Assembly (NCBI GenBank): GCA_015680685.1
Contig: MNCI01008086.1
Coordinates: forward strand, 552,084-616,083
DNA from: Gnetum montanum
Taxonomy: Eukaryota > Streptophyta > Gnetopsida > Gnetales > Gnetaceae
Direction: 5' to 3'
DNA: 64,000 nucleotides
The position numbers were made by a program, and so were the translations under genes. Below are positions 10,918 through 23,240 of this stretch, one piece after another (the first letter of the stretch is position 1; every line of letters begins with the position of its first letter). The notes under the pieces are model-generated. The model was not told the DNA's origin and searched no databases. It saw only the letters and a list, made by a program, of their open reading frames with translations.

Positions 10918-10990
10918 ATGGATCATTGGCCAATTAGTTAGCTTGCTCTACATACCAAAAGGTACTAGGTTTAATGCCATCCTATGCTAG
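10918..10990 (+). repeat. Possible tRNA-derived SINE head
   Basis: TGGCCAATTAGTTAG at 10927-10941 resembles a pol III A box and GGTTTAATGCC at 10968-10978 resembles a B box. No clear tail or target duplication was seen. Confidence 0.35.
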
Positions 10991-11231
10991 CTTAGAATTT
11001 AATATTTCTTAAAAGGGTATTAATAGATATAGTAATATTTAGGACATGTTGCTAAATTAGTGATATAGTACTACAGAGGGATCTTCATACTAAACTTTGA
11101 ATTTGAGACCTTTAAAGACAATGGCATGTGAGGTAATTATGTGACATATGAGAATGCTTTAAGCAGTTGATAGTAAATAAAATTTAAAGTAATTATGAAA
11201 TTTGAATGAATAGGAATTTAAAGTCCTTAAA

Positions 11232-11330
11232 TTTTTTTCTATATTTTCTAAATTTCTTCATCAATTATTGTATCTAAAAAATAGCCTCTATTCCCTAACA
11301 TAAATCTAAATTGAGTTTTTCATACTATTG
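11232..11330 (+). repeat. Direct repeat, copy B
   Basis: Partner of 10726-10830. The pair could be short terminal repeats of a small element or a local duplication. Confidence 0.5.
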
Positions 11331-12296
11331 ATGAAAATATGAGATTTTCTCTATGACTTTCTCCCAAATCTTCATTGTATGGATCACTTAATGTTGCTAA
11401 TTTATCTCCTCTATTATATATTATGCTTATAACGTTTAGTTAATAGAAGTGTGAAAATAATGATAAAATTTACTTTTAATGTTACTAGAACTTAATGTCA
11501 AGTAGTCAAGATGTAATGACATGATTTCTAATAAAAATAAAAATAAATTTTTATGCTTTTTATGTCTATGCATTCTTCTAAAATGTTAAATAGTAAATAA
11601 ATAGGTTGTATGAAATTATCTTCTAAGTAAATGTAGCTAAAATACATATAGAATAATCTTAAAAAAAGATAAAATAAAAAATTTTAGTACGTATGTTATT
11701 GTGCATTGAATGAAGAATTTATAAGTTTAGTAATGAATGAATAATGAAATATTTTAAGGGGAAGGTAATAATAAAGATATATTAAAAGAAAAAAATTAAA
11801 TAAGACAAATAATTGTGCAAAACTCTTAGAGGATTAGGTAACAAAAAGTGAAAGTGACCCTTAACAAAAGGTCTACAAAATAGAGTTATCATTATGCCTA
11901 GATAGGAATATTCCTATTAACCACAAATAAACTATAATTAACTCTCTAATTTGGGCTTAAACATAAATAAAAAATTTTCATAGAAGGCCACCAAACCATG
12001 CACTAAAAACCATCACTAGGAAGAAAATGTCCATGAAGTAACTTGCATGTGTAGCAACTATTATATCATATAAGATTATCCAAGTCATTACACTTTACAA
12101 TCATGATTAACATTAAAGGATTTTCATAGTGCTCAAGCATTCATGTTAGGGGATGTCATGTGTAGTGGTCAATTGTGATGGCATTGCATGTAGCTTGTGG
12201 AAGACTTAGTGCATTATTGGTCAATGTAGAGATTTGTAAGAGCTAGGGGAAGGGGCATGTAAATATCATGAACAATAGGGCAGAATTGACATGATC

Positions 12297-12319
12297 AATC
12301 CTCTTAAGAAAAGAGGATT
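12297..12319. other. 9-bp inverted repeat (hairpin)
   Basis: AATCCTCTT and AAGAGGATT are separated by five bases and form a perfect 9-bp stem. No associated gene, so meaning is unknown. Confidence 0.6.
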
Positions 12320-12644
12320 CTAGAAACTAGTACCTCTTTCATTGATAGAAGGAACTCACTAAAGAAACCCAAAAACAGAGGTGTGACAAGCTTGAGCCCT
12401 TGCAAATTTCAAGGTCCATGAAGTAAGAAGGGACTTGGTGTTTAGGAAGAAGTTCCATGGATCTAAAGTATTCGTGATGAAATCAAGTGTGAGGGGATGC
12501 TTGAGTTGAGTCCTATAAGATGCATTAAGTGTCGAAGAGATAAAAATTAAGGAAAATGTCTAGTAATTGGCTATGGGTGTAATAATCAGTTCATTAACTT
12601 TTTTCTTCTCCAAAGATCTTTAACATTATGAAGAGGAGAGGGAC

Positions 12645-13469
12645 TGATGAGCTTTGAGGTATCCCTACACTCAACCATACGAATATGAGCATCTACACAT
12701 GATCTAGTCGAATTCCAAGGACTAAGTGCTTATGCACCTTTGTGGAACAAGAATGGGTTGATTAATCATTGTCTTCCCAAGCTTACTTGTATGTCACGAT
12801 TGTATGGTTAAGTAAAATTGAGGCATATGATTTTTATACTTTTTTGTGTTTTTATGTCTTGCTGGTAATAAGGGAGGAGAGAGATAACTAAGTAACTAAT
12901 TTAATTTGACTACTTATGAACTAGGCTATAACTGATCCTAACACCAGTATCCGTTCTCACTTGCCATATACATCTTGAACCAGTGCAAGACTACTGGGAT
13001 TACCAAATGCTAGTTGTTATTGGGTTACCAAGTGTTACATGCATGTTCGAAGTGATCGTACTATGTGTGCTTACTTAGGAGATTTGTAGGGTGAGAGAGA
13101 ATTATTAATCAACTAAGGAAAGCATTAAGTAATAGTAATTAACATTAATTAATATATTTTGAATGTTTCAAGGTTTATCACAAAGTTCATCTTTATTGTC
13201 ATACACAAGGTGTGCTCAGGTACATAATGCACGAATAAAGATCCGTTCACTTTATGACTCTTGCTGTGGGCATGCAGAAATAATTCTAACTTTGAGAGGG
13301 AGAAAAGGCAAGAGTTTGGGTAAGGGACTAAGACTAACTATGAAAACCAAGTGCACTTGCCTCTTATTTATAGGTAATGAGGCAGGCTATGATATTGCAT
13401 ACTTGATATCACATGAAAGGCCACGATATCGCGTACGCGATATCACGGAAGCGATATTGCGGCTCATCA
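12645..13469 (-). repeat. Solo gypsy LTR with perfect 5-bp target duplication
   Basis: On the minus strand it starts TGATGAGCCGC (at 13469) and ends GCTCATCA (at 12645). GGGAC occurs directly on both sides (12640-12644 and 13470-13474), so this is a complete solo LTR of 825 bp made by recombination between the two LTRs of an inserted element. A TATA-like CTATAAATA lies at about 13371. The U3 holds GATATC-based palindromes at 13390-13460. Confidence 0.92.
13425..13444. repeat. 20-bp perfect palindrome in the solo LTR U3
   Basis: The 20 bases read the same on both strands: GATATCGCG, TA centre, CGCGATATC. Related GATAT-containing units flank it. Similar units lie in the U3 of the LTR at 60250. 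Confidence 0.85.
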
Positions 13470-13474
13470 GGGAC

Positions 13475-13909
13475 TATGAGGATGATGATGACATTGGGGC
13501 TACAAGATTAGTTGGAGTTAGAAGTGCCAACAAGGTTGAAAGTCCATACACAACTTTGATTAAGAGGTGATGAAGCCCTTCCTAGGGAATCAAATACAAA
13601 TATGAAATTATTATTTAGTATAGTTATTTTTGGAGCTCTTTGGCTAAAAATGTGGACATGAAAAAAATTTCTTCCATAGAGCCTAGTTAAAGTCTACAAA
13701 GAATTTTGAAATGATAGCTATACAATATAGCACCTTTGGCATCAAGAGTAAAATACCTAATTATTTATTGCACTAGTGCTTTCCTAGGGTAGACATCCTT
13801 CTTCATTGCCAAGATTAGAATATTATCAAAAACCCTACAAAACTCCATTGTACTAAAACACATAACCTGAGAAATTATAGTCTTGCCAAAAGAAATAATG
13901 ATGGCCACC
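13475..13909. other. Unassigned sequence between two LTRs
   Basis: The minus strand has a weak coding-like run (about 13650-13909) with several stops, but no family is recognised. It may be leader or internal sequence of the element whose LTR starts at 13910. Confidence 0.4.
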
Positions 13910-14395
13910 TTATGAGAAATAAAGTAATATTATGTTGAGCCATATAGATCACAAGCATTCACACATAATTTGAACAAATTTTGTAGATTGAGACTACTTA
14001 GCTACCTTAGATTATTAAATGTTAAGTTGTTAATCATTATCTTCCCAACCCCACTTGTATGAGCTGAAGTCTTATGGTTAAGTTTGATTGAGATACATGA
14101 TCTAAGTTTATTATTAAAATATAAAAGAGATTAAATAATAAGAATCTTGAAATATTACACTAATTAGCCTAAGTGCAAGAAATGAATTTAATATATAGCC
14201 TAAGCATGGAACATGTATTTCCAACTTGCCATACATGTCTTCAACATGTATTAACATTAATGGATTACCAAGTATTTATTGTTAGACGTACCAAGTGTCC
14301 ATTGCAAGGATTATCAAATGTCAACATTTTAATGCTTGAAGTTAGTCATACTCATGTCAATTTACTAAGTGTGATGAAGTAAATATATTTAACTA
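13910..14395 (-). repeat. Truncated gypsy LTR, minus strand
   Basis: It aligns with the U5-R half of the LTRs at 9807 and 12645 (for example 'atcattatcttccca.ccccacttgta' near 14035-14060). The left end shows a decayed CTCATAA terminus. The U3 half is missing, as the sequence changes near 14395-14450. Confidence 0.65.
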
Positions 14396-14559
14396 AGTAT
14401 ATGAAGAGTAAAAGAACAATATAAGCAAATCTCTTGTGGTCATTAATTAATAGTATTGTAGTTATAGATAGACAGAAGCTTACAATGAAGAATCACAAGA
14501 CTTGGACACAAAGAATAAAAATCATCTTAAGAGCTAGTCAATTGGGACATGTTGTTTAA

Positions 14560-15190
14560 AATTCTAATTTTTGAATTGATGATGATTGAAAAAGAGAGTG
14601 GGATGATATGACCTTAAGTATTCTCTATACAACTATATTAAATAAAGTATCTCATTTATTGTATAGTATAGCTACAGCTACAAATATTTGGAAATATTTG
14701 TATCAAATGTTTGAGTATTTGAATTGAGCCAAAAATGGTAATCTGTTCATGAAGTTATGATTGATGAAGGTGAATGTAGATTAGAATTTTAGAGACTCAT
14801 CAAAGATATAAAAGCAATTATATTAGAACTTGAATGTGGAGATGAAGAGGTAATGATTGAAGAAAGGGTAAGTTATCTTCTTAGAGTACTCCATGATAAG
14901 TATAAAGGATTTACATAAGTACTTGATGCCCTAAGAGAAACATCAAAATTTTCAACATTAATAGCCAAAATGCAACTGCAAGAAAATAAGATGGAATTAG
15001 AGAAAAATCAAAGAATACAAAATAAGTTATATATATTCCAAAGAATAAGCAAAGGGGATAGTGGATACAAAGTTGGCATTATAATGATAAACAAGAATTA
15101 TGATTCAATAATTAGTCAAATCAATGTAAGAATTGTTTCATCTATGAAAGAAAAGGACATGAACTTGAGGATTAATAGTTCATCTTAAGA
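14560..15190 (+). pseudogene. Copia gag remnant
   Basis: Fragments follow the copia gag pattern: WDDMTLSI.., ATATNIWKYL, a leucine-rich helical middle (MQLQENKMELEKNQR near 14970) and a knuckle-like CFIYERKGHE near 15135 in which the second Cys is Tyr. Many stops and shifts. It would have formed the particle coat. Confidence 0.65.
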
Positions 15191-15318
15191 ATCCAAGGTC
15201 CTTTGTGGTTCGAAGAAAAATTATTAGCCAAAAGATGGATTGACAAAATTGGAATAGGAATAACAATGATAATTGAAAAAACTACCATAAGAATGAAGTA
15301 AAATTACTTGAAGATGAT

Positions 15319-16067
15319 GTGGTTTCAATCATTAATGATGTTAAAAATAGAGATAAAGTAGCTAACTTGGAACATAACTTTTGGTACATTGATTCTAGAT
15401 GTTTTAAACATGTATCAAGGAAATGTAATTTGTTTAAGAACCTATGTATCATAAATGATGGTAAAGCTATGACACCTACAGGAGCTATCTCTAAGTATAA
15501 ATGCATTGAATATATTAACATAAAGATTGCAGACCAACCAATACAAATTCATAATTTGTATTGCACTCTAGCCCTAAAAGAACATAATCCATTGTTAGTG
15601 TCAAAATTGGTGAAAGTAGAATGTAAGATACTCTTTGAAAAAGATCAAATCAAGAATGTGAAATGTACAATATTAGAAGGTGAATGACAAAAAATAATAT
15701 CAAAAACCAAAGATGTAAATGGAGTATTTAAGCAACATCCGGTAAGAGAGGTTATTTGTATGACAACTCATAAATCCCAAGAAGAAAAACAATGGCATAC
15801 TAGACTTGATCATATGAACAAAGGATATATGCAAAAATTATTACAATCTTTTCAAGGGTTCTTGCACTTGAACCTAAGTCATGACATATTTCACAAGTCA
15901 CGTATCATTAGTAAGTAAACTAGAATGACCTTTCCATATGTGATAAATACTACTACAAACGCTAAGTTGGAAATAGTACATTCACATTTGGGTTTGAATG
16001 GCAATGTGATGTCATTGGGTGATCCAAGTATTTTGTAACTTATATTGATGACTTCACATATAAGATG
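15319..16067 (+). pseudogene. Copia protease and integrase start, element 1
   Basis: WYIDSRCFKHVS near 15382 is the protease site; the usual D-S-G is D-S-R. Downstream WHTRLDHMN near 15794 is the integrase-side (GAG-pre-integrase) motif and YIDDFTYKM at 16039-16067 is the start of the integrase core. The next residues, WVYF, lie at 35239 on the far side of the nested insertion. Confidence 0.8.
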
Positions 16068-16603
16068 TGTTAAAAAATTATTCTTGAATTGTTGACTTAT
16101 GTAGTTTTAACTCTTAATCTTCTAACTGTGATAATTATAAAATCTTTGAAATTTTGGATTGTCATAAAATGAGTTATTGAAATCTTGATAATGCATTTAA
16201 TATTATGGTTTCTTGATAATTTGATTGCACTGATGACTAATGATAATGAATTAATAATTGAGAATGAAAGTTGATACTAGTGATAGATGTGTAAATGAGA
16301 GAATAAAGGAATATGAAAAATCATGAAATTACATAAAAAATTTGAATTGTCAACTTTATTACCTTTAAAATAGGTCATTTTATTCATGTATGACCTTACA
16401 ATTTATAGGAAATTATGGGGGCCATACTTGGTGAACTTGAAAAAATCATTTCCCATAGTGAAAATAAAGAAATTTATGCAAAATAAAGACAAGTTGGGGA
16501 AAAATAATTTATGTTCATCCATTAACTAAAAAATAAATAAAAATACTTTAAATTTATGTACATTTCTTCATGTGGGTAGAGCATTGGACATGACTTGTTA
16601 ACA
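16068..16603 (-). repeat. 3' LTR of copia element 2
   Basis: On the minus strand it starts TGTTAACA and ends TTTTTTAACA, 536 bp. It matches 34701-35233 along its length at very roughly 85-88% by eye, which implies an old insertion. Confidence 0.85.
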
Positions 16604-16695
16604 ATCCATTATTTAGTATGCAATGTTTTCTTTATCTTCCCTCCTTGCTGCCTATGTTATTGCAAAGGTGTTCATGCCTATAATGAAGAAGACAT
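16604..16695 (-). other. Copia element 2, short piece before its 3' LTR
   Basis: About 92 bases of copia-2 noncoding DNA between its 3' LTR and the inserted LTR element. A purine-rich run (GGAGGGAAG on the minus strand) may be a decayed polypurine tract. Confidence 0.45.
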
Positions 16696-17942
16696 TATTG
16701 ACCTTTTGGTATGTCAAGACCTTAAGAAAAATGAGAAACATAGAATGTTTGTGAAGTGGGATGTGTTTACAAGTCATGAACAAGAGATTCATCTTGTGAA
16801 CAAGGACTCAAGGAAATGAAATCTACAATACATTATCACAGCAAATACTTCATAGGCAAGATGAGGGCATGGACACATAAAGATAAAAATGAAATCTACA
16901 AATAAATTAAAGATTCTCCAAGGATTGGGAAGAAGCCAAATCAATGAGAGAAAGCCTAAAAAACCAAATCCCCAAAGTCGAGTAGACATCTCCAAGAAAT
17001 AGTAGATGTCTTAGCTGAGAGAATGGATTCACAAGAAGACATCTTCAAAAAAATAGAAGTTGTTCCCATTGAAAAGAAGATGTCTCCCAAGAGATGTTTC
17101 ATTCTCCAAGGAGACATCTCTCCAGAATTGAGGTTAAAATCATGTATATGTTCCAACTTTGAAGGAGACATCTACACTAGCCATTGGGTAGCCATTACAT
17201 AAATTCTAAGGTGTTTTCAGAAACTTTGATGCTATAAGAAGACTTCAAATTCTTGAAAATAGTGCAACCAATATTAACATCAAAGAAATAATTGTCATAT
17301 CTATGCTATTATATTCTTGTCATTCATTGTCACATCATTTGCTTGTTTGTATGCTGAGTTGAGTCTCAATGGTAAGGACTTGTAATTATAGTTATATTCT
17401 TTCCTTGCTTTTTACATTCTTTCTTGTTGCTGTATGGGGTTAATGTGCTTCTTGTGAGAAGGAATATGTATTAAGCTTGTAAATATCCTATATAATTGAG
17501 TGTTTTTGTAGCGTCAAAACACTTTGAAGTAGAGCTCAATTCTGTAAAGTTTGTGTTATCCTTGAAACCACATTTTGAGCTTGTTGGGATCTTGTAGGAT
17601 TGAGTGGTTTCACAATGATGAAATACTTTGGAGTGGATATTAGAGCTTGTATAGGATTTTATTCCATTAAAAACACATTTTTAGCTTGTTGAAACCTTTT
17701 AGGGTTGAGAGATCTCACAATGATGAAACTCTTCATATCGGAGCTCAAATCTTGTAAAGGTTGTTGTGTCCTATTCACCATGTTTTGGAAGAAACAAAGT
17801 CTAGAGGTGTACAAAGAATCTACCCTATGAGTGTGGACTATCCAAGCTGGGGAACCACAAAAATTTTGTATTTAATTTGGTGGCTATAGCTTATTTTAAT
17901 TAGGTAACTTATTTAACCTCCCTTCTAAGTTCTCGATCCTTA
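16696..17942 (+). repeat. 5' LTR of the LARD-like element
   Basis: About 1.25 kb, roughly 86% like 22000-23240 by eye. The start is TATTGACC where the other copy has TGTTGACC; the end is TCCTTA against TCCTCA. It contains six AGACATCT/AGATGTCT units at 16984-17173. Confidence 0.85.
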
Positions 17943-17944
17943 AG

Positions 17945-17958
17945 TGGTATTGGAGCTC
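17945..17958 (+). promoter_or_regulatory. tRNA-Met-type primer-binding site, decayed
   Basis: TGGTATTGGAGCTC two bases after the LTR resembles the copia primer site TGGTATCAGAGC. Confidence 0.65.
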
Positions 17959-17999
17959 AATACTCCAATTTTAAGCATAACAACTTAAGAGTGAATGAT

Positions 18000-19250
18000 G
18001 AAAGAAGGATCATACATCAAGTTACCAATGTTAAATGGGATCAAATTCACATGTTGGAGGACTTAAATGCAAAAATTATTGAAGGATATGAGATTCATAA
18101 TTTTGGTATTCATCTTGTATGAATGCACTCAACTCATTAGCAGCATTTTGTGTATCATAGGTAAGAAAAGAGGTAAGCAATATAACCTTTCAAATTTTGA
18201 TACCATTTCTATGGAATGTTGGACATGTGGTAGAAGAAGCAATATGGCCTTCGAGTGTCCCAATGCTTACAGGTTGCAAGGAAAAGTGTATAGTAAAGAA
18301 AGGAGAAGAAGTAATATTTATACAAGTTGGTATGACGAAGAGGAAACAACTCAAGAAGATAAGAAGGAAAAAATTATCTACACTAGCTAGGATGATGGAG
18401 AACAAAGTGAGGAAGAGGTAGATAATACTATAATGGAATCATACCTCATCTACATGGCTCTCACCAATGATGATGCTAGCCTCTCTGATGATGATCAATT
18501 TGAAACTAATGAAGAAAGGTATGATCTTTTGTGTAAGGAACTTCTATCTTTTCAAAATCGTTGTATAAAGTTAAATAAGTAACTAAAAATCAAGGATCAA
18601 GATATTTCTTTATTAAATATAAAAATTTTAGATCTTACAAAAGAAGCCTAATACCTAAGGGCTGAGAATAAAAGCTAACCCTATCTTATGAGTAGATTAA
18701 GGAAGAACTTTAAATACTAAACTTATAAATGAGAGGTTGGTCAAAAGGAAAGGAATCTTTTTGAATAGTTCTTGGATAGGAAAGAAGTCCAAATGACAAA
18801 AGTAGACTAGGATGTTGTCAATAGGAACAAGCATCTATAACAACCTCATTTGAATATGAGATCACTTCAAAGATTAAGGTAACCACTAGCACTAAAGGTA
18901 ACAAAAAGGTAACTCCAAGGTTTGATAATTTTAACAAAAGGTTTTGGTGTTTTTACTATAATAGATTTGGACATAAGTAATGGAATTGCAATGTAAAATA
19001 CTATCACATGAACACCTAGTCGTATCATAAGACTCCTTGGTCTTATCCAAATGCACCTAGAAAGGTAATCTTATAGGAAAAAAAGGAATGGAGGAAAAAT
19101 AAAAAGGGTAAAGAGAACAAAAAGGTGTTGTGAAACAAGAGAAATGAAAGAAGTGAAAGAACACTCAACAATTTTGTAAAAGGGAGAAAGACATTAGAAA
19201 TAAATGAAATTGGTATGAAAGGAAGAACTTCAAAAGAAGAACCTTAGTTC
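18000..19250 (+). pseudogene. Gag-like remnant of the LARD-like element
   Basis: A broken reading frame with CWTCGRRSNMAFEC at about 18216-18257, a C-x2-C-x4-N-x4-C in which the knuckle His is Asn, then acidic and coiled-coil-like stretches (18460-18800) and a second degenerate knuckle-like stretch CFYYNRFGHK near 18948-18977. Stops are frequent. The layout resembles long copia gags with knuckle and coiled coil. Confidence 0.55.
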
Positions 19251-21985
19251 TCATCTTCTTAGACATCTTTCTCTCCATAAGCAAGTAGGGTAAGTAACAA
19301 TAAGTATATTTACAATCATTATTCCTTGACTTGATGAGATTAGACTAGGTTAGTTTATTTTTATGGTTGAATAGAAGCTATTGAAAATCTTTGAAAATAC
19401 AAAGAAATTTCCACTTGATCTTGTAGATTGTTGAACTATAATATGCTATAACAACTTTTTTGTGCTAATTGTTAACATTTTTATTGATAAATCATGTTTT
19501 AGATTCACAATTGGAATGTATTGGTTTCAAGTGGCTTAAAGCCCATGACTGTAATTCATGGATCAAAAGATCTTTATTGAACATTCATTGCTGTATAAAC
19601 ATATATGTCTTATGTTCTATACTATTAATTAAGCTATGATATGACATTGTTACTTTTTTGAGAAATCATAAAGTCCAATTTTTTTTATGTATGATAATTA
19701 AAGCACTTTAATTGGTACCTTTAATGTAATTAATGTATCTTTTGAGAAATGAAACATTTCAAAAGGAATTCCTTGAGCATATGAATTATTTGCTATCTTT
19801 ATCATAAGGTACTACTAATGGAAGGCCTTTCTTTCAAAAGTTTCTAAACTTGATCTTGATATGGCACTCCAGATGTATGAAAAAATCACCCAGCCCTTAT
19901 GTAATTCTCATGAATGTGTGATGTTTATGTGTGTTTTCTTGTGTTGATTTTTTGATGATGATTTTAAAGTGTTTTTCCTAGTTTGAAGGTGTCTAAAGTT
20001 TTCAAACCTTAAAATGAACATATTTTTTTTTGGCCCTGGAAAGATAGACGTCTACTCTAATAGCTAGATGTCTCACTTGAATTTAAGACATCTCTCTTAG
20101 GATATAGACATCTACTCTAACATCTCTACTCTCCAGCAAGTTGTCTACTATTTCTCCAAAGATGTCTTGTATGGATTTCAATGGATGTTCAAGCAATGTA
20201 TGCATTACAAACTTGAAGACTGTAGTTGCTATGATGTCAAATCACTTAATCCTTTCCTTTCAAGAGAGATTCCTTGTTAACTATCTAGGAAGAAATTGCC
20301 TACAATAAGCATTAAAATTATTTGCATCTTCATCTTTAAAGGATCTTACTAATAGGAGACCTAAGTCTTCACACTTGATCTTAATGTTGCAATGAAAGTT
20401 TAGTGCTTTGATGATAGAAGAACAATTAAGATTACATATTTGAAAAGAGTAAGTTGATCCTAAAAGGCCCAAGGGGAGAATACCACTCTCCCTATAACTG
20501 GATCATTAAAATGAGAAGGATATCTACACATATGTAGGGGGAGCCTATTCCTCATCAAAAATTATCATCTTATAGGAAACTGGTGTTGGGGGAGTCTTTT
20601 GAGACATTTATCAAAAGATAATCAAGCAGCAAGACTTTTCACTCCAACACCCACAGGTAAAAATGAGCAAGAAGATGACTATTCATTTTAGAGTATGGTA
20701 TAGTATCTAAGGTAAAAGCATGAGTTGATCTTGTTCCAAGATATCTTTTGATATTTTACCTTGTGATGTATTGCTTATTGCTAGTAGTTAACATTGAAAT
20801 GACTATATGCAATTGCCTTATGAACATCTTGTTATGAACATTTTGGTTGTTCTTGAGATATTTAGCATGATAAGTTATGTTACCTTGACCATTCTTATTT
20901 AATATAATTCTTGAAAGTTGGATGTGCATGTATTTACACTCTTGCCTTGGAATTTCTATGCCTTATCTTTTTGGTGATGCTTCAAAAGAAGTAAAATATT
21001 TGGTGATTATAGAATCATGAAATATTAGTTTATTTTTCACTAATGGCTTATTGGTTCAAAAGATAGGTCACATGGTTCTAAACACTCAAACTTTGGACTT
21101 CAACCTTTTGGTTTTAAACACTCTTAGATATTAATTGAAAGGTTTGGCTTAGTTATCTTTGGATTAGCTATGGCTCATTAATTTTGAATTTGTGAATAGA
21201 TAAGGGCTATCTCTTAATGAAAATTGGTTTGTCATCATCATACCTATGAAATCAATGCTAAGAGATGTGTACTCTTCAAGTAATTTTTTCTTATTTAACT
21301 AAATGTTTGTATTTCTATGATAGCACTACATATTATGCATATATCTTCTTTTGAGTACTTAAGCCCTTTATTGTTAATATGAACTAAATTGAAGTAAGAA
21401 GTACTCACATTTCTATTATGAAAGCCTTTTAGGAAGTTTTGAAAATGAATGGATAATATAGCTTAAACTTCCCCAAGATACATGTGATCAATATGAATAT
21501 CTTAGAAATTACTTTATCTGAAAACTAATATATCTTTTAGAAGTTGAGTATGTATGTACTTGTTCATATAAAATTTTGGTTTTTATGGAAATATATTTAG
21601 AAACTTTTATAAGGTCTTACTCGGATGAAGATTGTACATTCCTTTGATCTATCTTGTTGCTAGGCTCCACTCCTTTTTGATGATGTTCAAAAAGGGAAAG
21701 AATTTGAGATTTCATATCATTTATGATTATGATGTGGTTTTAATGTGAATCAGATATATAGATCAAATTGATTGTGCTATTATGAATATCATTTGTGATT
21801 ATGGTGTGACTATGATTGAGCACCATTGGGATTTGGTGGATATATTTAAACTAGTGTCATGAGCAATATTGCGATTATATGTCTTTATGCCTTATGAGTT
21901 GAATAACTATAGTAAGTATGTATCATCTTTAGCTCAATTAATTTTTGGACCTACTAACCCATTTTCTTAAGTTTTGTACATCACC
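19251..21985. other. Interior of the LARD-like element without recognisable ORFs
   Basis: AT-rich sequence with no RT, integrase or protease motif found on either strand. It holds a cluster of AGACATCT/AGATGTCT units at 20046-20167 and two G-rich runs near 20537 and 20588. Confidence 0.55.
20040..20170. repeat. Cluster of AGACATCT / AGATGTCT units
   Basis: Exact 8-mers occur at 20066, 20086, 20106 and 20160, plus the variant AGACGTCT at 20046, in both orientations. The same unit is repeated in both LTRs of this element. Confidence 0.85.
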
Positions 21986-21999
21986 AAAAAGGGGGAGAT

Positions 22000-23240
22000 T
22001 GTTGACCTTTTGGTATGTTAAAACCTTAAGGAAAATGGAAAACATAGAATGCTTGTGGAATGGGATATGTTTATAGGTCATGAACAAGAACTCCATATCA
22101 TGAACAAGGACTAAAGAAAATGAAATCTACAACGGGTTGTCAAAGTAAAGACTTCATAGGCAAGATGAGAGCATGGACACATAAGGATGAAAATGAAAGC
22201 TACAAACAAATTAAAGATGCTCCAAGGATTGGGAATAAACCAAATCAATGAGAGAAATCCTTAAAAACCAAAGCTCTAAAGTTGAGGATACGTCTCCAAG
22301 AAATAATAGATGTCTTAATTGAGAAGAATGGATTCATAGGAAGATCTCTTGAAAAAATAGGAGATGTCTACATTGGAAAGAAGACATCTTCCTAGAGATG
22401 TCTCCCAAGAGACATCCCATTCTCTAAGGAGACATCTCTCTAGAATTAAGGTTGAACTTAGGTAGATATTCAAACTTTGAAGGAGATGTCTACACTAGTC
22501 ATTGGGTAGCTGTTGTATGAATTTTGAGGTATTTTTGAAAACTCTGATGTTATAAGAAGACTCCAAATTATTGGAAATAGTGCAAACATTATTAATATCA
22601 AAGAAATCATTATCATATCTATGCTATTATATTCTTGTCCTTCATTATCACATCATTTTCTTATTTGTATGTTGAGTTATGCCTCAATGACAAGGTCTTT
22701 TAATTATAGTTACATTCTTTCTTGTTTCCCTACAGGGTTGATGTCCTTCTTACAAGAAGGCATTTGTATTGAGCTTTTTGGTAGCCTATAGGATTAAGTG
22801 TTTTTGTAGAATCAAAATACTTCAGAGTGGAGATTATTTTTCTAAAGGTTTTGGGATCCTAGAAATCACATTTTTAGCTTGTTGGGACCTTCCAAGGTTG
22901 AGTGGTTCTATAGCAACAAAACACTATGGAGTGGAGCTTAGACCTTGTATAGAGTGTGGTGCCCTTCAAACCATGTTTTAAGCTTGTTGGGAACTTGTGA
23001 GATTGAGAGATTTCATAGTGATGAAACTCTTTGTAGTAGAGCTCAAATCTTATAAAGGTTGTGGTGTCCTCTAAACCACATTTTGGAAGAAACAAAGTCT
23101 AGATGTGTGCAAGGAATCTACTTTCCGAGTGTGGACTACCCAAGTTGGGGAACCACATAAATTTTGCATTTAATTTGATGGCTACAACTTGTTTTAGTTG
23201 GGGAACTTATTCAACCCCCTTTCTAAGTTCTAAATCCTCA
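22000..23240 (+). repeat. 3' LTR of the LARD-like element
   Basis: Starts TGTTGACC directly after a polypurine tract and ends TCCTCA. Six AGACATCT/AGATGTCT units lie at 22308-22491, at positions matching those of the 5' LTR. Confidence 0.87.

Larger units (their letters stand above)
10700..12639. other. AT-rich region without recognisable genes
   Basis: No coding stretch of note on either strand. It holds two related ~105-bp segments (10726-10830 and 11232-11330), a possible SINE head at 10918-10990 and a short hairpin at 12297-12319. The rest is unassigned. Confidence 0.5.
14450..16067 (+). mobile_element. Copia element 1, first part (gag, protease, start of integrase)
   Basis: Plus-strand Ty1-copia remnant broken by the insertion at 16068 and continued at 35234. 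Left of 14560 no LTR or primer site could be recognised, so the 5' end is lost or too decayed. Confidence 0.8.
16696..23240 (+). mobile_element. 6.5-kb LTR element without visible pol (LARD-like, copia-type signals)
   Basis: Direct repeats 16696-17942 and 22000-23240 flank a 4-kb interior. A primer site follows the 5' LTR at 17945 and a polypurine run (AAAAAGGGGGAGAT, 21986-21999) precedes the 3' LTR, as in copia elements. The interior has gag-like knuckles near 18216 and 18950 but I found no protease, integrase or RT. Possible target duplication GACAT/GAGGT (3 of 5). It is likely non-autonomous. Confidence 0.78.

Noticed and set aside
10918-10990. Functional tRNA gene
   Set aside because: Box-like words are present but no cloverleaf stems can be paired convincingly.
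13650-13909. Minus-strand coding-like run as a second-ORF copy
   Set aside because: Similarity to the second ORF is weak and the position next to an LTR inner end fits leader sequence better.
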